Shown piece by piece: positions 52,408-62,081 of a stretch of DNA of 64,000 bases (the first letter of the stretch is position 1; each line of letters opens with the position of its first letter). The DNA is from Bacteroidetes bacterium UBA2475 (lineage in GTDB: Bacteria; Bacteroidota; Bacteroidia; B-17B0; Aurantibacillaceae). The position numbers and the translations under genes were made by a program. The DNA lies in NCBI GenBank assembly GCA_002342065.1, contig DDPF01000012.1:806001-870000 (forward strand). Direction: 5' to 3'. A model generated the notes under the pieces. The model was not told the origin of the DNA, made no database searches, and saw only the letters and a list, made by a program, of their open reading frames with translations.

Positions 52408-53322
52408 TTATTTAGAACTAAATTTTAGGCCGCAGTTAAATTGGTAGATATTTGAACCGGCGAATTTATTTTTAATCACCTGGCAGGCTCTAAACCCGGG
52501 TTTTGCTTCAGCATAAATACGAAGACCTTTGATAATTTTTATTTCAATGCCAAAACAGATTGTTGTGCCTAATGAGATCGTTGGTTTACTTTTTATAGTT
52601 TCTTCTTTTATTGTAGCATTAAGCGTTTCGCTGTAAATTGTTGTATAGGCATTACGATCATAGATACTTTCTCTTTGTAGATAGCTTATGTTTAATAGTC
52701 CATTATAATTAACCCCGAAGATCGCACCAAAACCGCAATAACCCGAAATAAAATTATCCTGTTTGGTAGTGAACAGAATTTCACTTTCTAAATTTATGTT
52801 TTCAGATCTTGATATTAGGGATAATTCTTTAATAGACACAGAGTCTCTGTCTATTCGTGCAAGATCTTTAAAATAAACTCCTAATGTAGTTTTTCGAGAG
52901 GCCACACCATTATTCCAGGTATATAAATTTTCATTTGTAAAATAATTTAAACCTAGTTTAAAATAAGTTGACCTATGAGGTTTTAATGAATCTGTTTTAA
53001 GTTGTATTAAAACGCCGGCGTGTACACTATTACGGTCGTGCTTTTGGTTAGGCGCAAGGGTTCTTGTGTCATAGGTATTAGGCTCTGATCTTAAGGTATT
53101 TATTTCAGTATTTACCTGGTTAAAAAAAGCAGAGTTGTTGCATACACCATCAATGTTCTCAGAAAAAGATCCCCAAGGACTATTTACAAACTGACCGGCC
53201 GAAAAATAATATCCCGAAATTCTTGTTTTGTGAAATTCTATTTTTACGATCGAATCTTCCTGGCTATAAAATATAAGCGGGAGTTGTAAAAAAACTAAAT
53301 ATGAAATTCTTTTTTGGGTAAT
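52408..53322 (-). CDS. Outer-membrane protein lacking a standard start codon (ATT start?)
   Basis: On the minus strand an open frame runs without a stop from 53352 to 52408. It holds no ATG or TTG, and its only GTG, at 52905, lies well inside the protein. From an ATT at 53322-53320 the frame encodes a clean signal peptide (ITQKRISYLVFLQLPLIFYS then Q) and about 280 residues of a barrel-like protein. They include SGYYFSAGQFVNSPWGSFSE early and IKGLRIYAEAKPGFRACQVI near the end, finishing in a Phe-containing strand. A GTG start at 52905 would remove the signal and half the barrel. The gene is either translated from ATT, lost its start by mutation, or carries a sequence error. The function is unknown. 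Confidence 0.6.
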   Translation of the reverse strand: MTQKRISYLVFLQLPLIFYSQEDSIVKIEFHKTRISGYYFSAGQFVNSPWGSFSENIDGVCNNSAFFNQVNTEINTLRSEPNTYDTRTLAPNQKHDRNSVHAGVLIQLKTDSLKPHRSTYFKLGLNYFTNENLYTWNNGVASRKTTLGVYFKDLARIDRDSVSIKELSLISRSENINLESEILFTTKQDNFISGYCGFGAIFGVNYNGLLNISYLQRESIYDRNAYTTIYSETLNATIKEETIKSKPTISLGTTICFGIEIKIIKGLRIYAEAKPGFRACQVIKNKFAGSNIYQFNCGLKFSSK

Positions 53323-53380
53323 GACAGGATTTTTAAAGTAAACGTATCTACTTTAAAAAAATTGTAATAGACGAAAAGAT

Positions 53381-53788
53381 CTAATTATTAAAAGCCAATT
53401 TTACGGTCTTGCCGTTTTGTTCAAATTGAATGGAATCGGCCAAATTTTTCATTAAAAAAACACCACGGCCGCTTGGTTTATCAATATTTTTTGGATCGGT
53501 TGGATCTGGAAGTCCAAGAAAATCAAAACCCTGACCTTCATCGGTAACCGAAAAAATTAATTGTTTATCAGAACTCTGAAAAGCTATATTGACAAATTTA
53601 TCGGGATTGTTTTTGTTGCCATGGTAAATGGCATTGTTTACGGCTTCGGTAACAGCTATTAAGATATTACCATAACAGTCTTCGTGCACGTTAAAAACCT
53701 GGCACACATCGTCTATCAAACGCTCTACTAATCTTAAATGCTCCGGCCTCGAATTTATTTTCAAGGTCTCGTTCCTCGCTGGGATCAT
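53381..53788 (-). CDS. RsbW-like anti-sigma factor / ATP-binding protein
   Basis: A 135-residue HATPase_c-domain protein of the RsbW/SpoIIAB type. The N-box is AVTEAVNNAIYHGNKN (about residues 45-60), the G1 box DEGQGF, and the G2 box PSGRGVFLMKNLADSI. Such proteins bind ATP and act as anti-sigma factors or serine kinases in partner-switching. The ATG at 53788 overlaps the stop of the DUF4175 gene (TGATG), so it is translationally coupled. No anti-anti-sigma (STAS) or sigma gene is in the window, so its partner is unknown. Confidence 0.85.
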   Translation of the reverse strand: MIPARNETLKINSRPEHLRLVERLIDDVCQVFNVHEDCYGNILIAVTEAVNNAIYHGNKNNPDKFVNIAFQSSDKQLIFSVTDEGQGFDFLGLPDPTDPKNIDKPSGRGVFLMKNLADSIQFEQNGKTVKLAFNN

Positions 53789-56700
53789 CACTTGTTTACG
53801 CTATTAAAATAGTTATTTACTTTTTCCTTGTAATAGGGCGTTAAACTAGGGGGAACGGTATTTAACAACTCCATTTCTTTTTCTTTTAGTCTTTTATACT
53901 CTAAAAATTGATTAGGGTTGCTTAAAATTTGATTTTTTGCTTCATTACTTTTCCTCTGCTCATCCTGCTCTCTTTCGCGCTCTGCTTTCTCACTTTCGAG
54001 CAATTTGCTAAGGATATCCTGCTGGCGTTTCATGGTTTCGTTCGTAAGATGCTTATTTACAAGGTCTTTTTCGGTTTGTTCCATCATATCTGCTATCTCG
54101 CCCCCCGGATTTTTGCCCTTATTCTTTAATTTATCCATCATTTGCTGCATTTGTCTTCTTAAAGCTTCCTGTTGCGCAGCCATTTTAGCCAATTGTTCGC
54201 TATTACCGGGCATCATCATGCCGCTATTACCATTTTGGCCCTGCCCCGGCTTCTGACCTTTTTTATCTCCCGGCTTTTCTCCAGGCTTCTGGCCTTTTTC
54301 CATCGCTTCCTTCATTGCCTTCATTTGCTCGTTCAATTGCTCCTGCAATTTTTTCATGCTTTGCATACTTGGCTTATCTGAAGGTTTTGCTCCCTGACCC
54401 GAACCCGGTTTTTTACATTTACCGCTACCGCCTTTTTGTTGTTGCTTCGCCTTCATTTGCTTTTGCATTTGCTCCAACGATTCATTTAACAAAAGGGCCA
54501 AATTATTTACCGAGGTCATAGTGGTTTGCATACGCATAGTTCCTTCGCCGGTATTTCTATCGGCAAGGGCCTGCACAGTTTTATTCATATTAAGATTGAT
54601 GGCACTAATTTCGCGGTTAACTATTGCACTTATTTGTGGCGCACGTTTGCTTAATGCCAATAAACTATCTTCAATGATCTTGCTATCATCCTTTAATTTA
54701 TTTTGTTGTTTTGGAATAGCAACATATTGCGGATTATCTATACGTGTTTTTGGTAATTGTTTAATTAATTCTTCCTGCGCAAACGATAAGTTAACGAGGT
54801 TTTCTAAAATTTGACGAAGCGCTTCAGCATTTTCAGACTCTTGTTTTTCTTCACTTTCCATCATTGCACTTTCCATCTCCTCTTTCATCTCCTCCATTTT
54901 TTCGCTCGCTTTTTTCTGAGACTTGCCCGCATCTTTTTTACTGTTCTTGCTTAATTGCTCAGAACTATTCTTCATTTCTTTACTTATCTCGTTTTGTTTT
55001 TCTTCGGTTTTAGGCAAAGCATTTGGTTGCTCGAGCTCTTTATTTTTTTGCTCTAATTCTTTCAGATCTTTTTTAAGCTCTTCAAATTGTTTGGCAATAT
55101 CATCCTGCTTTTTCTCTAATTCTTTCGGATCAATTTTTTTATCATCTTTATTTTTATCGCTGTTCTTGTCTTGGCTCTTGTCGTTTTTGTCTTGATTCTT
55201 GTTGTCTTGATTCTTATCGTCCTTTTTATTCTCTGTTTCTTTGTTTAGCTCATCTTCTTTCTTTTTAAGTTCATCCAGTTTGTCAATAACATCCTGCATT
55301 TTTTTCTCAACTTCAAGCTGTTTAAAGGCTTCCAGATTACGGTCCAATTCTTTTTCAATATCTTTATTAGAGAGTTTCATTTCCTCTAATTTTTGCTGCA
55401 CTTCATTTTTATCCAACTTCTCTAACATCTTATTTAGTTCGTCAAATAATTTTTTCATTTCGGGCGTCATCACGTTTTCAAACAATTGTTCTAATTGTTT
55501 TTGTTTTTCCATGATGGATTCATCCGTTTTTGAGAACTCGTTCTGTTGTTGATTATTTTGTTGGTTCTCTTGTTTTAATTCTTCAATTTTATTTTGAAGT
55601 TCCTGTTGTTTCTTCAAAACATCTTCCAGTTTCTTTTTCTCTTCGTAACCTAATTGTTTTTTATCATTTATTTTTTTAGAAAGTTCGTTCACTTCTTTTT
55701 GAAGCTGCTGTGCTTTTTTAATACTCTCTTCAAGATCTTTTTTTATCTCTGTATTATTCTTTTCAGTATTCTCGTTTATCTCATCCTTGGTTGGCGCTTT
55801 AAAAACCATTAACTGCGTTTTAGCAGATTTGGCGCCATTTACACCGTCATTATCAAATACCTCAAAAAAGTATTCAATTTTATCGCCGGGCTGTAAATTG
55901 AATTGCGCTGCATCTAAAAAATAGAAATAAGGCTGGGCAACTTGTCCTTTAGTTAAGTTAATTGGATAACTCCCATTTGTTTCGGTAGCTTTTCCCGCAG
56001 TATCTGTTCCTGATTTTTTATAATGAAAAGTTAAGCGGTTAAAACCATAATCGTCTTTTATTTGTCCGCTAAAATATATGTTCTTAGGATTTAATGAATC
56101 CAGTTTTTCGTTCACATCAATTGTTGGATATTGATCGGGCACCACATTAACGCTATAATTAACCGAATCGGAGGCGTTTAGTACAAATTGATTAATAGCT
56201 TTAATGGTGTAACTATTACTCTGAATAAATTTGCGAGAGAACTGGAATTGATTAGCATTATTTTTTTGTGGCGAAGCTAAACTATCGCTAAACCTTATCT
56301 GCAGCTTATCTGTATTTTTTGTATTAAAAACCCAGTTAACTTTTGTGCCTTGTGGAATTTGAAGATCGCCAGTATTGGCAATATTCTCGTTTGGTTTATT
56401 TAAATAGGCCGGGTAAATTAACTGCAGGTTAAATTGCATTAAAGTTGGTTTTGGTAAAACCTTTAGTTCATATTCTTTAGAAGTAAAACCGGCCGCGTCT
56501 AATTGGAAAGTAGTGTTCGACTGAAGATTTGAAAAAGTATATTTAAAAGAAGTGTTATTTTGTTTCTCGAGTTTATACTCGATGCCATTGATATTTATAA
56601 AAACTTCGTTGGGTAATTGCTCGCCCGAAACTTTTACTTCAAGATCGTAATCCTGCGTTTGTAAGGCCTGAAGGTTTTTATTTAGAATATTAAACTGAAA

Positions 56701-57291
56701 AGGCATTTCTTTTTCATAATAGGTTTGATAGTGAACCAAACGCTGCGTGCTCTTTGAAATTATTTGCGGCCAGATGATACAAACGCCAGAAGTTATAATT
56801 AAAAGAGGTAATACGTATTTTAAATACTTTTTGTTTTCGTTAATGTCAACTGCGGTTGTAAAAGGAACAGGTTTAAGCTCGTTTATCTTTTGATTGATAC
56901 CCGCCAATAGCAATTCGTCTGAGCCCGATAAAAGTTTATTGTTTTGCAATTGCAGAACATTTAATAATTTATCCTGCACATTGGTAAAATGGTTACCAAT
57001 AATACCTGCTGCCTGGTCGTAAGAAATAACGTTGCCAATTTTATTTAACTTAAGTAAAGGCGTAGCAATATATTTTGCCAATACAAAAAGTGTGGATGAT
57101 AAAAAACCAAAAAACAATACACCACGAACAAGGGTATTGAACTCACCAAAATATTCTAAAAAAATTACCGATAAAAATGCGGTGAGTAAAATACCGCTTG
57201 AATATAAAGTGCCTTTAATTAGTTGGTTTTTATAGTAACGACGGATAAATTCGTCTAGTTTTTGAATAAGTATGTTCTCCGAGTTCTGCAT
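53788..57291 (-). CDS. Large DUF4175-type coiled-coil membrane protein
   Basis: A 1167-residue protein. Transmembrane segments lie at about residues 29-46, 55-75 and 157-175. An extracytoplasmic beta-rich part (about 190-500) follows with Ig-like strands, then a very long charged coiled coil (about 510-840, runs of KKLEDVLKKQQEL type). A Gln/Lys/Gly/Pro-rich stretch (about 930-1060) precedes the C-terminal helix. Length, layout and the TM start fit DUF4175 of Bacteroidota. The role is unknown; a structural or scaffold function at the inner membrane is plausible. It is coupled to the RsbW-like gene downstream. Confidence 0.8.
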   Translation of the reverse strand: MQNSENILIQKLDEFIRRYYKNQLIKGTLYSSGILLTAFLSVIFLEYFGEFNTLVRGVLFFGFLSSTLFVLAKYIATPLLKLNKIGNVISYDQAAGIIGNHFTNVQDKLLNVLQLQNNKLLSGSDELLLAGINQKINELKPVPFTTAVDINENKKYLKYVLPLLIITSGVCIIWPQIISKSTQRLVHYQTYYEKEMPFQFNILNKNLQALQTQDYDLEVKVSGEQLPNEVFININGIEYKLEKQNNTSFKYTFSNLQSNTTFQLDAAGFTSKEYELKVLPKPTLMQFNLQLIYPAYLNKPNENIANTGDLQIPQGTKVNWVFNTKNTDKLQIRFSDSLASPQKNNANQFQFSRKFIQSNSYTIKAINQFVLNASDSVNYSVNVVPDQYPTIDVNEKLDSLNPKNIYFSGQIKDDYGFNRLTFHYKKSGTDTAGKATETNGSYPINLTKGQVAQPYFYFLDAAQFNLQPGDKIEYFFEVFDNDGVNGAKSAKTQLMVFKAPTKDEINENTEKNNTEIKKDLEESIKKAQQLQKEVNELSKKINDKKQLGYEEKKKLEDVLKKQQELQNKIEELKQENQQNNQQQNEFSKTDESIMEKQKQLEQLFENVMTPEMKKLFDELNKMLEKLDKNEVQQKLEEMKLSNKDIEKELDRNLEAFKQLEVEKKMQDVIDKLDELKKKEDELNKETENKKDDKNQDNKNQDKNDKSQDKNSDKNKDDKKIDPKELEKKQDDIAKQFEELKKDLKELEQKNKELEQPNALPKTEEKQNEISKEMKNSSEQLSKNSKKDAGKSQKKASEKMEEMKEEMESAMMESEEKQESENAEALRQILENLVNLSFAQEELIKQLPKTRIDNPQYVAIPKQQNKLKDDSKIIEDSLLALSKRAPQISAIVNREISAINLNMNKTVQALADRNTGEGTMRMQTTMTSVNNLALLLNESLEQMQKQMKAKQQQKGGSGKCKKPGSGQGAKPSDKPSMQSMKKLQEQLNEQMKAMKEAMEKGQKPGEKPGDKKGQKPGQGQNGNSGMMMPGNSEQLAKMAAQQEALRRQMQQMMDKLKNKGKNPGGEIADMMEQTEKDLVNKHLTNETMKRQQDILSKLLESEKAEREREQDEQRKSNEAKNQILSNPNQFLEYKRLKEKEMELLNTVPPSLTPYYKEKVNNYFNSVNK

Positions 57292-57364
57292 TTATATTGA
57301 GATGCTTTTTTTAGCTATTTCCATAAAATTTATGTAATAACAATAAACCACCTAATGTGTTACA

Positions 57365-57372
57365 CAAATATA
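57365..57372 (-). promoter_or_regulatory. Candidate -7 box of the DUF4175 operon (TATATTTG on the minus strand)
   Basis: Plus-strand CAAATATA gives TATATTTG on the minus strand, matching TAnnTTTG, about 75 bp before the start at 57291. A 13-bp palindrome (CATAAAATTTATG, 57322-57334) lies between box and start and could be an operator. Confidence 0.35.
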
Positions 57373-57429
57373 GCAAAGTAGAGGGTTTTTAAAAGGTTAA
57401 AATTGTTAAAGAAGGTCAATGCCAAAGGC

Positions 57430-59166
57430 CTATTCCCTGACCACTTTTTTAACAACTGTTCCCAATTCAGTTTTGAGGTATAAGAAGTAGATTCCCGCTT
57501 TTAGATCGGTGGTTTTGAAGTTCAAATAACCTTTGCAGCTTTTATCAACCTGACTTTTAATTAGTTTGCCATCAATAGAATACAACGTACTTTCTATTTT
57601 TTCAAAAGTTAATGCGTGTAGATCGATCTGTAAATTATTTAAAAACGGATTGGGATATACAGATATATCACTATCAGTTAACTTATTTTCTTTTAAGCCT
57701 ACAACAAACGAAACTGTTTTAATTGAGTCGGCAAAGCTCTCCAAACAGTCATTCATTACTGTGGTTACAATATAATTTCCTGTTGAACCATTTGCAACAG
57801 GAGTAAAAAAACCATCATCGTAAGTGGTATCATTTGGATTATTAAAGTTTATTAAAGTAAAACCTGCATACGGAGGGACACCGGTTTCGCAAGCTGAATG
57901 CGACCATGAATTTGCACCGATCTTACGATACACATTATATCCTTTTATATTGCCGCAACCGTTTATTTTTTTCCAGGTTAAAATAATATGGTTTGTTGGG
58001 TTACTTACATTTACGATCACCGGTGCCGGTGGTACTACTTTTAAATTAAATTGGTTGTATGTTTTTTGTCGTGGTGTATTTACTTGTTCTGCATAATAAA
58101 CTATTTGATGCGAATTGTTTTGCACGTGACCACAGTTTGTATTCCAAACCACAGAGCTATTAAAAGTATTAATACCTGTTGTTGGACTTAGTGTTGCCAA
58201 TGGCAAATTACTTGCGTTTGCTGATGAACCTATCAATGTCAAATTAGTTTGGTTAGAATTAGTTACAGTAAAAGTTTTATTAAAAACGGTTCCGGCAACT
58301 ACACATGTATCTACAATTGAAGATAAAGACATAAACATTGAAGTTCCATTATTTACTACCGCTTGCATATCGCGCATAACAGAGCCGATAAATTGATATG
58401 AGCCACTACAATTTATTTTACGCCATTCTTTAACAACAATAGCAAAATTATATTCTCCTTGTGCTTGCGGTATACACCAGGTAAGCAAGCCGGTTGTTGG
58501 ATTTATGCTAAATGAACCACCGGGACCAACTTGAGGATAAGTATAACCGGGTATAGCTTGATTTGAACCACTCATGCAAGGTGTTAAATGGTACGACAAA
58601 CTATCACCATCTTCATCATATGCTCCGGGATTATGGTAATAACAGTAATTAAAACGTCCTTTATCTACCGGTAAATTTGACAATAGCGGAGAAGCGTTTA
58701 AAGGAATAGAGGGACTTATAACAATAACAGCTTCAATATAAAAAGGCTGGTTAATTGAGTTAGGGATATTTAAAATTCCACCATTCCTGTTTACATCTAG
58801 CGAACTAACAATAAATGTTCCGGGAACGCCATATGTATGTATTATACTGTAAACATTTTTCTTTACGACATAACCCGGCTCATTTATAATTATTTCGCCA
58901 CAATTATTTGAGGCACAACCACAACCTAAACCAGTGCCACCGTTGATTCTTAAAGCAACAGCTTTTTGTCCGTCACCAAAACGTACCGTGTCTTGGCACC
59001 TGTCAGCAACACCTGGTCCATTATCTGTGTAACGTATTACAGTAATTGAATATGTATAAGAAGTGTATGGTGGTATACGTTTGTATAAAATTTCGGCGGA
59101 GCGATTATGAGTTGCAAAAATTGCTATCGAACAAAAAAATTGTAATAATAATATTATCTTTTTCAT
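57430..59166 (-). CDS. Secreted T9SS protein with PKD/Ig-like domains
   Basis: A 578-residue exported protein (signal ends IAIFA). The mature part opens THNRSAEILYKR and YTYSITVIRYTD, resembling the large Bacteroidota secreted family that often opens with HIVGGEI-like text and holds PKD-like strands. A cluster CGCASNNCGE lies near residue 85. PGAYDEDGDSLSYHLTPC follows at about 175-200. A fibronectin-type segment (VILTWKKINGCGNIKGYNVY) lies near residue 400. The T9SS type A sorting domain ends the protein (VYPNPFLNNLQI; GIYFLYLKTELG). It is probably a surface adhesin-like protein. Confidence 0.85.
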   Translation of the reverse strand: MKKIILLLQFFCSIAIFATHNRSAEILYKRIPPYTSYTYSITVIRYTDNGPGVADRCQDTVRFGDGQKAVALRINGGTGLGCGCASNNCGEIIINEPGYVVKKNVYSIIHTYGVPGTFIVSSLDVNRNGGILNIPNSINQPFYIEAVIVISPSIPLNASPLLSNLPVDKGRFNYCYYHNPGAYDEDGDSLSYHLTPCMSGSNQAIPGYTYPQVGPGGSFSINPTTGLLTWCIPQAQGEYNFAIVVKEWRKINCSGSYQFIGSVMRDMQAVVNNGTSMFMSLSSIVDTCVVAGTVFNKTFTVTNSNQTNLTLIGSSANASNLPLATLSPTTGINTFNSSVVWNTNCGHVQNNSHQIVYYAEQVNTPRQKTYNQFNLKVVPPAPVIVNVSNPTNHIILTWKKINGCGNIKGYNVYRKIGANSWSHSACETGVPPYAGFTLINFNNPNDTTYDDGFFTPVANGSTGNYIVTTVMNDCLESFADSIKTVSFVVGLKENKLTDSDISVYPNPFLNNLQIDLHALTFEKIESTLYSIDGKLIKSQVDKSCKGYLNFKTTDLKAGIYFLYLKTELGTVVKKVVRE

Positions 59167-59226
59167 AAAATGAAGATAAGCTTTTTAATTCGTAAAGCGG
59201 CATGAAGGATGTTAAAATCAGAATTT

Positions 59227-60654
59227 CTATTTACTGTTATCAAAGGTCCATTGGGCATCTTCTTTAACCTGTTGCTCAACAGTAATGTTCTTCTCTTCGG
59301 CCTTTTTCCGGATCGTTTTCATCCAGCCAGCATCAGCATTTATTCTTTCAATAATTTGTTCAACAGTCTCTTTTGGATTGATTATTTCGGTAGCTAAAAT
59401 ATACTCTGCGTCCAACTTAAGCTGCGCATCCAATGTTAAATTGTTTTCAGCTGCTTTATCAGTTAAACTTTGCAACCAGCTTTGATTCTTTTTTATATCG
59501 GTAACTATTTCAGTTAACCGTTTACTATTATCTTTACAATATAATTTGTAGGCATCGTCAGTAAAACCATATGGAAACATATAATAAGTAGCTTCAGTAG
59601 CAATTAATAACACTACATCTCTTTGAGCTAAAGCCGCACTTAAATTTAATGATTTTATCTCTTTACGTTTTTCGTTGCGGATCAATTGTGTTTTGTTATA
59701 GAACCAGTATTCATCTTCTCTGAAAAAATGAATTGGCAGATCATCACCCACCTGGCACCACCAATAACTATCACCAACCACCAACACATCGGGTTTTACT
59801 TTTTTATCATTGGTTTTGTATTTATAAATAGGGTATGGATTAGGATCAGTTTCTAAAGGGATCATTAAATTCATTAAAACCCCAATATCAAAATCATTTC
59901 CTTTTAATTTGGTGTTATAATTCACAATAGAATAATCAAAATCAGGTATATCAATATTCCGCTTTTTCTCAATGTATCTTAAAATTGTATCAATACCCAC
60001 ACACATGCCATAATGATTCCAATGCGTGCCGTATTTTGGATACACCTTGTGCTTAAATTTATTTTTATTCTCAAAGAACCATTTATTCAGATCAATAAAA
60101 TTAATTCCCTTTTGCGCAAATGCATTCGCGAAGGATCTATAATTGGTGCTGTCTTTTTTCTTGTCAATATATCTGTCAGGGATAAGCTCAGGATAAAACG
60201 AGGCTTTGCCGGGAGCAAACACCACTATCAGATCTTTTCCTCTTGTTTTTAAAGAATCCTGCACCGATTTTATTTTAGTGGTCTGTTCATTAATTTTTGA
60301 TAAGCCCAGGAAATTTTTTCCGATGTGATCATCAATATATGATTCAATAAATAGTTCGTCATTCTTACCTATAACCACACCGGGAGCTTTTGTGGTTTTA
60401 AATACATCAAACTGCACCTGATTATAAAAACGAATTAACCATGGCCTGAAACCAAAATTATCGTTTAAATACTTCGTATAATTTTCCTGCCAGTTAATGC
60501 TCCAATAATTCCCTTTATTAAATTCCGGTTTTTGTGCAATGGTAAGTCCCTCCAACGGTTGCTCTTCAAAAAAACCAAAATTAGATTGCAGTACAGGCAG
60601 TAATAACGCTATGGCTATTATAAAACCTAAAATATATTTAAATACTGCCTGCAT
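59227..60654 (-). CDS. AlgX/AlgJ-like SGNH-fold protein of polysaccharide O-acetylation
   Basis: A 475-residue protein with an N-terminal membrane anchor (residues 7-23). The SGNH-like fold has FAPGKASFYPE (147-157), GTHWNHYG (209-216) and VVGDSYWW (292-299; Ser296). AlgX/AlgJ proteins use Asp-x-His plus Ser to move acetyl groups onto exopolysaccharide; here Gly209 stands where the Asp is normally found. The C-terminus carries two 39-residue helical repeats with invariant Trp and KA (about 382-420 and 433-471). The gene overlaps MBOAT (TAATG), so the two are coupled. It is probably the periplasmic acetyl-transfer partner of MBOAT. Confidence 0.8.
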   Translation of the reverse strand: MQAVFKYILGFIIAIALLLPVLQSNFGFFEEQPLEGLTIAQKPEFNKGNYWSINWQENYTKYLNDNFGFRPWLIRFYNQVQFDVFKTTKAPGVVIGKNDELFIESYIDDHIGKNFLGLSKINEQTTKIKSVQDSLKTRGKDLIVVFAPGKASFYPELIPDRYIDKKKDSTNYRSFANAFAQKGINFIDLNKWFFENKNKFKHKVYPKYGTHWNHYGMCVGIDTILRYIEKKRNIDIPDFDYSIVNYNTKLKGNDFDIGVLMNLMIPLETDPNPYPIYKYKTNDKKVKPDVLVVGDSYWWCQVGDDLPIHFFREDEYWFYNKTQLIRNEKRKEIKSLNLSAALAQRDVVLLIATEATYYMFPYGFTDDAYKLYCKDNSKRLTEIVTDIKKNQSWLQSLTDKAAENNLTLDAQLKLDAEYILATEIINPKETVEQIIERINADAGWMKTIRKKAEEKNITVEQQVKEDAQWTFDNSK

Positions 60655-62081
60655 TAAAATCTAAAATAAATAAATGGGTTAAAGGTGCTTGAAGAAATTG
60701 AGGCTACACAATAATAAAACAAAGTAATGCTGCAAAGTGTTGCTACAGCGTAGCCAAATTGCGAATAGTTAGAAAAATAAATACGATCCTGTAATTTTTT
60801 TCCAAAAGAACTTAATGTTATGAAAGAGAATATACTTGCCAGTATAAAATAAAAGATCAGCTCGCCGTTAATATAAATATAATTAGAGCTAAAGTTAAAC
60901 GAAAGCAATTTCTTCACAAATAAAGCCGCGCCTTTAAAACTTTCGGCCCTAAAAAATACCCAGCCAACTGCCACTAATAAAAATGTAATAATTAGTGGAA
61001 TGAATTTTGGAAGTTTAGCATACACTTTTAATAAAAATAAACGTTCAGCAACTAATAATATACCATGGTAAATGCCCCAAAAAATAAAGGTCCAGGCTGC
61101 ACCATGCCAAAAACCTGATATTACGAACACCAGCCATAAATTGAAAAATAATTTCATTTTAGAATTTACCTGGTTGCCTCCTAAAGGAATGTAAAGATAA
61201 TTTTTCATCCATGCGCCTAATGTTATATGCCATCTGCGCCAAAATTCGGTCATGCTTAAAGATGTGTACGGGTTATTAAAGTTCTCTGGAAATTTAAAGC
61301 CCAGCATTTTTCCCATACCAATAGCCATGTCGCTATAGCCGCTAAAGTCAAAATAAATTTGAAACGTATAGGCCAGCATTCCCAGCCAGGCCATTGGTGT
61401 ATTTATTTCCGAAATTTCCGCATAAAATATCTGATCAGCAAAAGCAGCCATGGTATTGGCAATTAATACTTTTTTACTTAAGCCAATAATAAAACGATAA
61501 AAACCTGTTAATACACCGTCAATAGTTTCTTTTCCTATACGCCCTTGTATTTGGTCTGACAGTTCGTGGTAACGAATAATTGGTCCGGCAATTAATTTTG
61601 GGAATAAAATAATATAGAGTTGGTAATCCCAGAAATTATTAAGTGGCTTGTGCACACGCCTGTATACATCAACAACGTAAGTCAAACTCTCAAACGTATA
61701 AAACGAAATACCGATCGGTAAAATAATATTGGTCCATTGTATTGGCTCTGAATTAACAATACCTAAAACCGAATTGACATTATCAATAAAAAAGTTACAG
61801 TATTTAAAGTAGAACAACATGCCCAAATTTAAACTTAACGAAAGCACTAAAAACACTTTTCTTTTTTTCTCTGAACTGGAGTTGTGCATCGTATTCACTA
61901 AAAAGAAATCGATACAGGTTGTTAGAAGAATGGCGAAAATAAATTTTGGCGCGCCCCACATGTAAAACAAAATACTTACAATTAAAAGAAAAGCATTCTT
62001 TACTTTATTGTGTAGTAAAAAATAAAGTATAAATACAATAGGAAAAAAATAAAGTAAAAATATGATGCTACTAAATACCAT
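60654..62081 (-). CDS. MBOAT-family O-acyltransferase (AlgI-like)
   Basis: A 475-residue integral membrane acyltransferase with about 11-12 transmembrane segments. AlgI-type signatures are present: SFYTFESLTYVVDVYRR (about residues 125-141), FWRRWHITLGAWMKNYLYIPLGG (about 275-297) and the catalytic His of FWHGAAWTF (about 320-328). AlgI moves an acyl group across the inner membrane to a periplasmic AlgJ/AlgX partner that modifies polysaccharide. Both ends overlap neighbours by 1 nt (TAATG), giving a strictly coupled three-gene unit. Confidence 0.93.
   Translation of the reverse strand: MVFSSIIFLLYFFPIVFILYFLLHNKVKNAFLLIVSILFYMWGAPKFIFAILLTTCIDFFLVNTMHNSSSEKKRKVFLVLSLSLNLGMLFYFKYCNFFIDNVNSVLGIVNSEPIQWTNIILPIGISFYTFESLTYVVDVYRRVHKPLNNFWDYQLYIILFPKLIAGPIIRYHELSDQIQGRIGKETIDGVLTGFYRFIIGLSKKVLIANTMAAFADQIFYAEISEINTPMAWLGMLAYTFQIYFDFSGYSDMAIGMGKMLGFKFPENFNNPYTSLSMTEFWRRWHITLGAWMKNYLYIPLGGNQVNSKMKLFFNLWLVFVISGFWHGAAWTFIFWGIYHGILLVAERLFLLKVYAKLPKFIPLIITFLLVAVGWVFFRAESFKGAALFVKKLLSFNFSSNYIYINGELIFYFILASIFSFITLSSFGKKLQDRIYFSNYSQFGYAVATLCSITLFYYCVASISSSTFNPFIYFRF

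Noticed and set aside
54005..55552. Long plus-strand Ser/Phe-rich frames in the DUF4175 gene
   Set aside because: They mirror the Lys/Glu/Gln coiled coil of the minus-strand gene; composition is typical of antisense shadows.
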